Assembly: GCA_025055055.1 (NCBI GenBank)
Contig: JANWYX010000433.1
Span: forward strand, 1-12,483
DNA from: Caldilinea sp.
GTDB lineage: Bacteria; Chloroflexota; Anaerolineae; Caldilineales; Caldilineaceae
Length of the DNA stretch: 12,483 bases
Direction: 5' to 3'
Positions 1-11,360 of this stretch are shown here, piece after piece. The stretch's first letter is position 1, and the number at the start of each line of letters is the position of its first letter. The position numbers were made by a program, and so were the translations under genes. The notes below the pieces were generated by a model, which was not told where the DNA came from, did no database searches, and saw only the letters and a program-made list of their open reading frames with translations.

Positions 1-432
1 GCTCGCCGTCGCCGAGCAATGTCGCCGTATGTTGCGCCCGTGCTGCGTACATCGATGCAGCGCTGTGCCATCGGTTGACCACGGGATCAAATCGCTCGAC
101 GCTTGCCTGCGCCATCTCACCTGCATCGAGGCCGCCGACGACCAACAGCTCGCCGTCGCCGAGCAACGTCGCCGTATGCTGGCGACGCGCAGCGCCCATC
201 GCAGGGCCGGGCAGCGGCTGCAAGGAGCCGGGCATGAAGATGCGCGTGTTGGCGCCGTCGCCGCCTGCGGCCAGGATGCGTCCGTCGAGAAGCTGTGTGG
301 CGGTGTGCCCGGTCAATGGAAGCGTCGCCGTGCGGCCCGCCGCCGATGGTGAAATGAAATTCGCCAAGAAGAGCGCGGCAATCATCAAAGCCGAGAAGAG
401 AGGAAGCTTGGGTGTGTTCGACGTCATGCGCA

Positions 433-436
<4 letters not shown>
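1..436 (-). CDS. Kelch-repeat secreted protein, N-terminal part (runs off left edge)
   Basis: On the minus strand an open frame starts with ATG at 436 and stays open for 145 codons to the window edge, so the C-terminus is missing. Residues about 9-33 form a signal peptide: a short basic start, a hydrophobic core, and an Ala-Ala end near residue 33. The rest shows kelch/galactose-oxidase-type repeats: GHTATQLLDGRILAAGG (about 43-59), then two copies of QHTATLLGDGE, the first followed by LLVVGG. These are blades of a beta-propeller, expected outside the membrane; the ligand or enzyme activity cannot be told from this fragment. The start codon overlaps the stop of the upstream methyltransferase gene as ATGA (436-433), which suggests translational coupling. 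ATGs at 433 and 427 are possible alternatives. Kelch assignment is strong; function is unknown. Confidence 0.85.
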
Positions 437-1104
<668 letters not shown>

Positions 1105-1195
1105 GATGGGTGCTCAAGATGGATCTGCGCGTTGCGCGATGCGGATTGCATGGCGCTTGGAGACACAAACATACGCAATGCGAACCGTTCCACAA

Positions 1196-1819
1196 TCAAG
1201 CCACCTTACGGATAAGCCCTTGCTCAACGGCTTGATTCAGCATGGCTTCGACATGACTCCACAGTGTCTGGGAGCCTTCCCGGATCGGCAATAGACGAGT
1301 GAGAACCGCCTCTCGATCCACGCCCGGTTCTCGCCAGGTACCGCCATTGTTGACATAATTTTGTAGCGAAGGCATTAAGCGGTCGAGGGCGTTGGCGAAG
1401 CGCGCTTCGGGCGTCCGGCGGGCGTCAAATTCTTCCCATAGGCTGCGCAGTTCATCGCGTTGATCATCGGGCAGCAGGCTGAAGATGCGATCGGCGGCGG
1501 CGCGCTCCCGCTCCTCCTTGTCGAGGTTGGCCTGCGCATCGTAGGCGAAGGTGTCGCCGGCGTCGATCTCGACGATGTCGTGCACGAGCACCAACTTGAT
1601 GGTGTGCAGCAGGTCGATCGGCTCATTGGCGTGTTCGGCCAGCACCATCGCCATCACGGCCAGGTGCCAGGAGTGTTCGGCGCTATTCTCGCGGCGTTCA
1701 CCGCCCACAATGGCGGTGCGTCGCAAGACCCGCTTCAGGCGATCGATTTCGAGCAAGAAGGCGAGTTGGGCGGCAAGGCGATCGTCGATCTTTGCGTCAC
1801 TCATGTTTCCATCGGTCAT
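1196..1819 (-). CDS. HD-domain phosphohydrolase (YfbR/HDDC2-like, probable 5'-deoxynucleotidase)
   Basis: A 207-residue HD-superfamily metal-dependent phosphohydrolase. The metal ligands can be traced: H49 in AEHSWH, H80-D81 in LVHDIVEID, and D146 in NALDRLMP. E84 and D86 sit where the YfbR/HDDC2-type deoxynucleoside 5'-monophosphatases have conserved acidic residues. Length and motif spacing fit that group (HD_3 family). The likely role is cytosolic removal of phosphate from nucleoside monophosphates, which would fit the pyrimidine genes next door, though they are divergently transcribed. The start at 1819 has a clear AGGAG six bases upstream; a second ATG at residue 6 is less favoured. The substrate is inferred from the family, not shown by the sequence. 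Confidence 0.88.
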   Translation of the reverse strand: MTDGNMSDAKIDDRLAAQLAFLLEIDRLKRVLRRTAIVGGERRENSAEHSWHLAVMAMVLAEHANEPIDLLHTIKLVLVHDIVEIDAGDTFAYDAQANLDKEERERAAADRIFSLLPDDQRDELRSLWEEFDARRTPEARFANALDRLMPSLQNYVNNGGTWREPGVDREAVLTRLLPIREGSQTLWSHVEAMLNQAVEQGLIRKVA

Positions 1820-1840
1820 GATGATCTCCTATCGATGCTC

Positions 1841-1846
1841 ATTCTA
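1841..1846 (-). promoter_or_regulatory. Extended -10 promoter element for the HD-domain gene
   Basis: On the minus strand TAGAAT is preceded by TGG, giving an extended -10 (TGn-TAGAAT). No good -35 is present. The predicted start lies about 15 bases before the ATG, with the AGGAG Shine-Dalgarno (1826-1830) between. Confidence 0.4.
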
Positions 1847-1885
1847 CCAGCCTCTCTCACTTCTGCGGAATCGAACGGCGGAGGT

Positions 1886-1914
1886 TTGGGCAGTTCGCTT
1901 TTTCGGGCTACAAT
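1886..1914 (+). promoter_or_regulatory. Candidate sigma-70 promoter of the pyrC-pyrB cluster
   Basis: TTGGGC (1886-1891), a 17-base spacer and TACAAT (1909-1914) lie about 37 bases before the pyrC start. The -10 matches the consensus at five of six bases, the -35 only at three. The predicted leader is about 30 bases, too short for an attenuator, and I see no PyrR-type leader structure. Confidence 0.35.
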
Positions 1915-1950
1915 GCAAACAATGAGATCAAGTAAGATGAAGGCGCGCAC

Positions 1951-3075
1951 ATGAGCACAATACGTCTTCCCGGCCTGGTGGATGCACACGTTCACCTGCG
2001 CGAGCCTGGGTATGAATACAAAGAGGATTTCACCTCCGGCACTTCTGCAGCGCTGGCCGGCGGCGTGACGACGGTGTTGGATATGCCCAACACCAACCCG
2101 CCGACCTCCACGCCGGAGCGACTGGCGGAGAAGGCCCGACTTGCAGCAGCCAAAGCTGTGTGCGACGTCGGGCTTTTTGTTGGTGCAACCAACACCGAGG
2201 GCGACGCCTATCTGCCGGCGGCGGAGCGGGCGTGCGGTCTCAAGATTTACGTAAATGACACGTTTGGTAGTCTGCGCATCGACACGCTGGAGATGCTGCA
2301 TCGGCTCTTCCGTTCCTGGGCGGAGAAGGCGGCGCAGGTCGGCTATCGGATGCACGGCGCAGCGAAGGGGCTTGGTCCGATCACCGTTCACGCCGAGGAG
2401 CTGATGGTTCCGGTTTGCCTGGCCTTGAGCCACCTGTATAACGTCCCCCTGCATATCGCCCATGTCAGCCGCCGCAGCGAGATCGAGCTGATCTGCAAAG
2501 CCAAGGAGCGCGGGCTGCCCGTCACCTGCGAGGCGACGCCCCATCATCTTTTTCTTTCCGTCGAAGATTTGCCGAGGCTGGGCGCGTTGGGCGACATGCG
2601 CCCCCGGCTGGCGACGCCCGACGACGTGGCTGCGCTTTGGGAGCATTTGGATGTCGTGGACATCTTCGCCACGGATCATGCGCCGCACACACTTGCGGAA
2701 AAAGGCGTCGGCGCAAGCGAGACGCCGATTTCGCCGCCCCCTGGCGTGCCCGGGCTGGAGACAATGCTGCCCTTGCTCCTGACCGCCGCCCAGGAAGGCC
2801 GGCTCGACGTCCAGGACATCATCGCTCGTTGCGTGGATAATCCGCGGCGCATTTACGGGCTGCCCGCACAGTCCGACACCTGGGTGGAGGTCGATGTGGA
2901 CGCCGCCTATACGTTGACGAACGTCGGCCTGAAAACCAGAGTTGGATGGACGCCCTTTGCAGGTCGACGCGTCTATGGGCGGGTGGAGCGCGTCGTGTTG
3001 CGTGGAGAAACCGTCTATCAAGAGGGTGAAGTGTTGGCGAAGCCAGGATTTGGGAAGGTGCTGTTTCAGGAGTAA
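1951..3075 (+). CDS. pyrC: Dihydroorotase, CAD-like type
   Basis: This 374-residue amidohydrolase catalyses reversible cyclisation of carbamoyl aspartate to dihydroorotate, the third step of pyrimidine synthesis. The catalytic set is complete: H13 and H15 in DAHVHLREPG, carboxylated Lys98 in GLKIYVND, H147 in VHAEE, H171 in HIAHVS, and D242 in ATDHAPH. CEATPHHLFLS (193-203) and PGVPGLETMLPLLLTA are further hallmarks. The N-terminal beta strand domain is very short, and the sequence resembles the DHO domain of animal CAD more than enteric PyrC; relative to CAD it has roughly 15 extra residues at about 124-142. The start is ATG 1951, with GAAGG at 1939-1943. The next gene, 68 bases on, is pyrB, so the two probably share a transcript. 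pyrC is used as the functional name; class I enzymes of this kind are also called PyrC in Gram-positives. Confidence 0.96.
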   Translation: MSTIRLPGLVDAHVHLREPGYEYKEDFTSGTSAALAGGVTTVLDMPNTNPPTSTPERLAEKARLAAAKAVCDVGLFVGATNTEGDAYLPAAERACGLKIYVNDTFGSLRIDTLEMLHRLFRSWAEKAAQVGYRMHGAAKGLGPITVHAEELMVPVCLALSHLYNVPLHIAHVSRRSEIELICKAKERGLPVTCEATPHHLFLSVEDLPRLGALGDMRPRLATPDDVAALWEHLDVVDIFATDHAPHTLAEKGVGASETPISPPPGVPGLETMLPLLLTAAQEGRLDVQDIIARCVDNPRRIYGLPAQSDTWVEVDVDAAYTLTNVGLKTRVGWTPFAGRRVYGRVERVVLRGETVYQEGEVLAKPGFGKVLFQE

Positions 3076-3143
3076 AAAGCCAGATGCTGATTTTTTTTGA
3101 TTTTCGTTTGATCGTTTGATCTGCAAAAGGAGCAACGTTTCTT
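3076..3143 (+). other. AT-rich pyrC-pyrB gap with T8 tract and short tandem repeat
   Basis: The gap holds a run of eight Ts (3091-3098) and a perfect tandem GTTTGATC (3106-3113 and 3114-3121). It ends in AAAAGGAG (3125-3132), the pyrB Shine-Dalgarno, 11 bases before the ATG. No hairpin strong enough for a terminator precedes the T tract, so the two genes are probably co-transcribed. The tract could act as a pause site or could simply be AT-rich spacer. Confidence 0.4.
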
Positions 3144-4121
<978 letters not shown>

Positions 4122-4133
4122 GGCAACCGTTGC

Positions 4134-6179
<2,046 letters not shown>

Positions 6180-6184
6180 CTGCG

Positions 6185-6718
<534 letters not shown>

Positions 6719-6852
6719 ATCTGGCAACTTGACAGTTTATCTGTGCTTGATTGAGTTGAGTGAAACCTACATCACAATCCTTCATTATGCAAGACACTGT
6801 GCACCGGTCATCAGAGTCGGATCAGCCACATGCGATCAAAAAAACCGGCAGA

Positions 6853-7242
6853 TCAAAAGCCTGAAATGTAGACAACTTGAGTGGCGCGTAGCAGAATTCC
6901 CCACAAAAAAAGGCAGGTCAACGCCATTGCCAAGGTCTGGACCCGGGCGTCGGAAATTCTGCTGAAATAGGCGTAAGCAGCCGGCAGAGTAATCACGGCG
7001 ACGACGCCGTACAAAACATGAATCCACGCCCGTGGCAACACCACGCTTAGCCCCTGGAACCACAAAATCCATCCTACGCAAAACTGTGCAAGTAAGAGCA
7101 GCTCGCCGATCACGGCGGCGCCGAACCAAGAACCATCGAGAGGGCGAGAGCGAACCCGCAAAAAGAATGCCCAGATTCCAAGCACCGCAATAAACATCGT
7201 GCAGGCATTGGCCAGTCCACGATGAATTTCCACCCAGTTCAT
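6853..7242 (-). CDS. Four-helix integral membrane protein of unknown function
   Basis: A 129-residue protein made almost wholly of membrane segments at about 9-29, 42-63, 70-92 and 103-122. I do not recognise a named family with certainty; similar small four-helix proteins are, as I recall, common in Chloroflexota. H7 (IHRGLANA) and H75 (WIHVLYG) lie at the start of helices 1 and 3 and could be metal or haem ligands, but the classical cytochrome b561 His pairs are not present, so this is only a possibility. The start is ATG 7242, close behind a good promoter (7259-7286) with GAGTGG as a weak ribosome site. It lies between the HNH and glycosidase-like genes on the same strand, each with its own gap, and may be a single-gene transcript. 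Confidence 0.75.
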   Translation of the reverse strand: MNWVEIHRGLANACTMFIAVLGIWAFFLRVRSRPLDGSWFGAAVIGELLLLAQFCVGWILWFQGLSVVLPRAWIHVLYGVVAVITLPAAYAYFSRISDARVQTLAMALTCLFLWGILLRATQVVYISGF

Positions 7243-7258
7243 TTCAAAACCACTCTAC

Positions 7259-7286
7259 ATTGTATTTGTTAACAATATGTTGTCGA
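7259..7286 (-). promoter_or_regulatory. Sigma-70 promoter with palindromic operator in the spacer
   Basis: On the minus strand TCGACA (7286-7281), a 16-base spacer and TACAAT (7264-7259) match the consensus at five of six bases in each hexamer. The spacer contains the perfect palindrome TTGTTAACAA (7266-7275), well placed for a repressor. The predicted start is near 7252, so the leader to ATG 7242 would be about ten bases. Confidence 0.55.
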
Positions 7287-7321
7287 TGTGCGACAGAACA
7301 ATGCTATATCTTGTATATCGA

Positions 7322-7349
7322 AATCACAAACTCTGCAAAATCTGTGATT
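7322..7349. repeat. Inverted repeat AATCACA / TGTGATT
   Basis: Seven-base perfect arms (7322-7328 and 7343-7349) flank 14 bases, between the end of the glycosidase-like gene and the membrane-protein promoter. On the minus strand it is followed by only three Ts, so it is a weak terminator at best. It could also be a binding site; the arm order is opposite to a CRP site. Confidence 0.35.
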
Positions 7350-7377
7350 ATTTTCACACATCAAGACGTAAACGAGT

Positions 7378-8706
<1,329 letters not shown>

Positions 8707-8711
8707 GAAGT

Positions 8712-8741
8712 TACAATAACATTATCTGTGGATTGGCTCAA
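8712..8741 (-). promoter_or_regulatory. Candidate promoter of the glycosidase-like gene, possibly leaderless
   Basis: On the minus strand TTGAGC (8741-8736), 17 bases, and TATTGT (8718-8713) match four of six bases each. The start would fall on or beside the A of ATG 8706, and no Shine-Dalgarno precedes that ATG, so a leaderless message is possible. Confidence 0.3.
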
Positions 8742-8827
8742 ATTAAAACATCGTTTAACATCAACGAAGCAGCCATCGATTGCGTTCCCGATGCTGCCCC
8801 GTATGGATCTCGGAGAATTGTTTTGTG

Positions 8828-8836
8828 AAAAGGAGG
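8828..8836 (+). promoter_or_regulatory. Strong Shine-Dalgarno that sets the SelW-like start
   Basis: AAAAGGAGG lies four bases before ATG 8841. It is the strongest ribosome site in the window. It decides that translation begins upstream of the in-frame TGA, since nothing comparable precedes the TTG at 8907. Confidence 0.85.
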
Positions 8837-8840
8837 CGTT

Positions 8841-9110
8841 ATGGAGAAGTTCGATCTCAGCATCGAATATTGTGTGATGTGAAACTACACCCCTCGAGCC
8901 CTCAGTTTGACGGGCGAACTCTTAAATCTGTTTACTCCTTACATCCGTACGTTAACGTTGATCCCTTCCGGCGGCGGGCGCTTTGAGGTGCTTGCCGGCG
9001 ACGCCGTGATTTACAGCAAGAAGGCTACCGGCCGCCATGCCGAACCCGGCGAAATTGCGCGCCTGCTGCAGGAAAAGCTGGGCTGGCATCCTACGCCGCT
9101 CGAAGGGTAG
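8841..9110 (+). CDS. SelW/Rdx-family selenoprotein; in-frame TGA at 8880-8882 read as selenocysteine
   Basis: From ATG 8841 the frame gives MEKFDLSIEYCVM, TGA, NYTPRALSL, then 67 more residues to the stop at 9110: 89 residues, the usual Rdx length. C11-V12-M13-U14 sits at the end of the first beta strand, exactly where SelW, SelT, SelH and their bacterial relatives carry CxxU or CxxC. The downstream part is diagnostic of the family: LTLIPSGGGRFEVLAG (38-53) and VIYSKKATGRH (56-66). Such proteins have a thioredoxin-like fold and are thought to be thiol/selenol oxidoreductases; the partner is unknown. AAAAGGAGG precedes the ATG, and a SECIS-like hairpin follows the TGA. It stands alone, divergent from the glycosidase-like gene and convergent with the Nif3-like gene. 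A Cys-to-stop mutation or sequencing error is the alternative, less likely given the exact position and the otherwise intact frame. Confidence 0.88.
8898..8915 (+). promoter_or_regulatory. SECIS-like hairpin for selenocysteine insertion
   Basis: In the mRNA, GCCC (8898-8901) pairs with GGGC (8912-8915) and UCA (8902-8904) with UGA (8908-8910), leaving one bulged C (8911) and a three-base loop GUU (8905-8907). The loop begins 22 bases after the UGA and has G as its first base. This fits what I recall of the bacterial SECIS model: short stem, small loop, G in the first two loop positions, 16-37 bases from the UGA. E. coli fdhF likewise has a bulge and a GU in the loop. The hairpin lies inside the coding frame, as bacterial SECIS elements do. 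Confidence 0.7.
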
Positions 9111-9140
9111 GATGGCTTGAAGTTCTTGCGTCGAGTTGCG

Positions 9141-9170
9141 AGGGGCGTCGGCGTCGGACTGTGCGCCCCT
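9141..9170. terminator. Terminator-like hairpin between convergent genes
   Basis: AGGGGCG (9141-9147) and CGCCCCT (9164-9170) are perfect seven-base arms around 16 bases, in the 76-base gap between the SelW-like and Nif3-like stops. On the plus strand it continues into only TT; no U tract follows on either side, so it is a weak or factor-assisted terminator usable from both directions. Confidence 0.45.
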
Positions 9171-9186
9171 TTGCAGGCGCGGTCGA

Positions 9187-9939
9187 TCACAAGCCGGTGG
9201 GCAGATCGACAAACTCAAACTCCAGATCGAATTTTTCCTGCAGATGTTGACCCAGCACCTGCACGCCGACGGTTTCGGTGGTATAGTGTCCGCCGTAGAT
9301 CACGTTGATTCCGGCGTTTTGCGCGGCGTAAAACTCGGCGTGTGAGGTCTCTCCGGTGAGAAAAGTGTCGCAGCCCAGCGCGGCAGCGGCAGGAATCTCG
9401 CGGGCGCCGGCGCCGCTGAGGATGCCGATTTTATGGCTGATGCGCGGGCCATATGCCTGCACAAGACGCACAGGCCCCACGTTCTGCTCGAAACGATCCA
9501 CCAGATAATCGAACTTGACGCCGTCCGGCGCCACGGCGATGACGCCGATCGGCGTGCCATTGACCGGAGCGAACATGCCTGCGAGCGTCAGCCCCAGTCG
9601 CCGCGCCAGTTCGGCGTTGTTGCCCACGACCGGATGGGCGTCGAGCGCCAGATGCGCTGCGTACAGATTGAGGTCGGCGACGAGATAGGCGCGCACCAGC
9701 GCAGCAAAACTGCCCACGAGGCGTTGCGCCGATCCCCAGAAGACGCCGTGATGCACCAGCAAGAGATCGGCGCCTTGACGCAACGCCGCCTCCACGCAAG
9801 GCATTTGCGCATCCACCGTCCCGACAATTTTGCGCACCTCGCTGCGCCCCTCGATTTGCAGCCCTTGCGGGCCATAATCTTTGAAATCATGGATGCGAAG
9901 ATAGTCGTCTAGATAACTCACCAGCTCGGCTCTCTGCAT
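9187..9939 (-). CDS. Nif3-like dinuclear metal protein (DUF34, YbgI family)
   Basis: A 250-residue Nif3/DUF34 protein, of the family often labelled 'GTP cyclohydrolase 1 type 2 homolog'; that name is not backed by clear biochemistry. The dinuclear metal ligands are visible: H63-H64 in LLLVHHGVFW, D100 in AAHLALDAH, and H218 and E222 in YGGHYTTE. NGTPIGVIAV (127-136), ILSGAGAREI (173-182) and FLTGETSHAEF (193-203) are conserved family stretches. The length fits the compact form without the PII-like insert. ATG 9939 has AAAGGTG a few bases upstream. It begins 19 bases after the DUF951 gene on the same strand, so the two are probably co-transcribed. The function is unknown; roles in metal handling or repair of damaged metabolites have been proposed for the family. 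Confidence 0.93.
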   Translation of the reverse strand: MQRAELVSYLDDYLRIHDFKDYGPQGLQIEGRSEVRKIVGTVDAQMPCVEAALRQGADLLLVHHGVFWGSAQRLVGSFAALVRAYLVADLNLYAAHLALDAHPVVGNNAELARRLGLTLAGMFAPVNGTPIGVIAVAPDGVKFDYLVDRFEQNVGPVRLVQAYGPRISHKIGILSGAGAREIPAAAALGCDTFLTGETSHAEFYAAQNAGINVIYGGHYTTETVGVQVLGQHLQEKFDLEFEFVDLPTGL

Positions 9940-9958
9940 CTTGCACCTTTAAGAAGAT

Positions 9959-10177
9959 TTATGACGCTGAAGGTGGAGGCGCTCCTCGGCGGATGAACCT
10001 TTTGACCCCGCGCGCAAAGCTGCGCCTGGGCAGAAGGACGCGACGGCCGCACGTAAGGCAGATCATGCCGATGTCTGCGCCGACGCGCACGACTTCCCAT
10101 TGCTTGCCGCCGCAGGGATGCGGCTTGCGCATCTCCACCACGTCGCCGATATAGATCGGTGCAGAAATTTCGATCAT
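9959..10177 (-). CDS. DUF951 zinc-finger protein
   Basis: A 72-residue protein from ATG 10177. It shows the DUF951 hallmarks: DVVEMRKPHPCGGKQWEVVRVGAD in order, then CLTCGRRVLLPR. Counting from this ATG the cysteines are C22, C40 and C43; with the nearby His (H20) they could bind zinc. The family is small, cytosolic and uncharacterised, and is known to me mainly from Firmicutes and Chloroflexota, where it is thought to bind nucleic acid. A GTG two codons upstream (10183) also opens the frame; neither start has a strong Shine-Dalgarno. It sits just upstream of the Nif3-like gene and downstream of a set of 14-base repeats. Confidence 0.9.
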   Translation of the reverse strand: MIEISAPIYIGDVVEMRKPHPCGGKQWEVVRVGADIGMICLTCGRRVLLPRRSFARGVKRFIRRGAPPPSAS

Positions 10178-10200
10178 GATCACGGTGAATTCGTTGCTTG

Positions 10201-10242
10201 AGCGTGCTGCCTATAGCGTGCTACATACTGCGTGTTGTGTAA
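10201..10242. repeat. Three 14-base direct repeats upstream of the DUF951 gene
   Basis: AGCGTGCTGCCTAT (10201-10214), AGCGTGCTACATAC (10215-10228) and TGCGTGTTGTGTAA (10229-10242) are head-to-tail copies. The first two agree at 11 of 14 bases, the third at 9 of 14 with the first. They lie 24-65 bases before the DUF951 start, in its promoter region, so they may be an operator. A TATGAT -10-like element lies just upstream of them on the minus strand, near 10246-10251. Confidence 0.4.
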
Positions 10243-10302
10243 GCGATCATAACGAACTACGCACCACCCCCAGCCCTTTCTCTGATAGCTGCAATCAACC
10301 GG

Positions 10303-11151
10303 TCAAGGCAAGCCGGCAAAGAGATCGGTTTCTTTTCCATCGACGCCCGGGAAGACGCACGTGAATTGCTCGCGACTGGCGAGTTTCTGACGAATTTGCG
10401 CCGGCACGATTGCCAGCCAGCCGGGTCCGCCTGCATACTGGCTGGCGTGCGCTTCGCTCGCCGCCTGCTTGATCGGCAACGAGTCGGTGATGTCGATCGT
10501 CGTAGTGATGGGAGTCGCCCACCGGCTAATCTCCACCAAATTGATGTCGCGATTGCGTCCGACCGCCGTCGGGTCCTGACCGGCTAGGCGCATCAGCGGA
10601 ATGGCGACTTTGATCAGATTCTTGGGGAACGCGCTGTAGTACAGCTTTTGTGGTCGAATCGCTGTCCAATCGTCGGTGGACGCCCTGTGGCGCGCCAAGT
10701 AGAATGCAGTTGTGGTCGCCTCACAGATACGAATGTGGTCGGGATGACCGTAACCGCCGAACGGATCGTGGGTGACCACCACCGAAGGCGACAGTCGTTC
10801 GAGATAGTCCAAAATTTCGTGGGCGACCTGTGCAATCGGTTGTTGCAGGAGCGCATCGGGATGGCTGTTCTCCGGCGAGCCGCGCATTCCGCTGTCCCGG
10901 TAACGGAGCGACCAGATGCTCTTCAACCCTAGGATGGCGGCGGCTTTCGCCAGCTCTGCCGAGCGAACCTGCGCCAGCGTATCGTGGTTTTGCAGACGGC
11001 CTTCATCGTCGACGGAGCCGGCAATACCGTCGGTGGCGATGATGACATGGACATCCACGCCCAAACGTGCGTAGTGGGCGAGCGTGCCGCCCGGCCCAAA
11101 ACTTTCATCATCCGGATGTGCAAAGACGCCAAGCAAGACTCTGCGCTGCAT
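10303..11151 (-). CDS. PIG-L family (LmbE-like) zinc deacetylase
   Basis: A 282-residue PIG-L/LmbE deacetylase, the fold of MshB, Mca and BshB, which remove acetyl groups from N-acetylglucosamine-type substrates or cleave thiol conjugates. The zinc site is clear: AHPDDE at 11-16 (H12, D15, catalytic base D14) and HDPFGGYGHPDH at 128-139 (H139 ligand, H136 adjacent). YRDSGMRGSPEN (84-95) is, from memory, a stretch shared with the MshB/Mca side of the family. Length fits that branch. No thiol-biosynthesis gene is near, so the substrate stays open; sugar or low-molecular-weight thiol metabolism are both possible. ATG 11151 has AGAGGA about 9-10 bases upstream and a recognisable promoter at 11185-11213. 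It is followed, 119-125 bases later on the same strand, by the DUF951 gene. Confidence 0.92.
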   Translation of the reverse strand: MQRRVLLGVFAHPDDESFGPGGTLAHYARLGVDVHVIIATDGIAGSVDDEGRLQNHDTLAQVRSAELAKAAAILGLKSIWSLRYRDSGMRGSPENSHPDALLQQPIAQVAHEILDYLERLSPSVVVTHDPFGGYGHPDHIRICEATTTAFYLARHRASTDDWTAIRPQKLYYSAFPKNLIKVAIPLMRLAGQDPTAVGRNRDINLVEISRWATPITTTIDITDSLPIKQAASEAHASQYAGGPGWLAIVPAQIRQKLASREQFTCVFPGVDGKETDLFAGLP

Positions 11152-11184
11152 AAAGTATCATCCTCTGCATGTTGCCTAGGCCAT

Positions 11185-11213
11185 ATTGTCCCATGCACGC
11201 TGCCGATGGTCAA
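11185..11213 (-). promoter_or_regulatory. Sigma-70 promoter of the PIG-L gene
   Basis: On the minus strand TTGACC (11213-11208), a 17-base spacer, and GACAAT (11190-11185). The -35 matches five of six bases, the -10 four of six. The predicted start near 11178 gives a leader of about 27 bases that includes the Shine-Dalgarno. Confidence 0.5.
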
Positions 11214-11316
11214 ACTGATAGGGGGACGGACGTCCGACAAACGCTGCAATGAAGGATGGGCGGTTGCACCTTTGTTGCCTTTTGGCTGCTGGGCTTACCC
11301 ACAGTCATCGACAAAG

Positions 11317-11356
11317 GCTGCACAACGTTAAGAAAAGCTGCGCAACATGGAGAAAA
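11317..11356 (+). repeat. Two tandem 20-base repeats abutting the PIN/TRAM gene -10 element
   Basis: GCTGCACAACGTTAAGAAAA (11317-11336) and GCTGCGCAACATGGAGAAAA (11337-11356) are head-to-tail and agree at 16 of 20 bases. The second ends four bases before TATAAT and covers the place where a -35 would lie. The 20-base period is about two helical turns, as for an activator or repressor binding side by side on one face. Confidence 0.5.
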
Positions 11357-11360
11357 TCGG

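Noticed and set aside
1816..3135. A 439-codon minus-strand frame across pyrC
   Set aside because: It has low-complexity shadow composition and lies opposite an unambiguous dihydroorotase.
7322..7349. A CRP-type operator
   Set aside because: The half-sites are in the reverse order (TCACA then TGTGA) and 14 bases apart, unlike TGTGA-N6-TCACA.
8780..8986. A 68-codon plus-strand frame overlapping the start of the SelW-like gene
   Set aside because: It is in a different frame with no recognisable motif; the strong ribosome site fits the frame from 8841.
8907..9110. A 67-residue protein starting at TTG 8907
   Set aside because: It has no Shine-Dalgarno, lacks the first strand and redox motif of the family, and is explained better as the downstream part of the selenoprotein frame from 8841.
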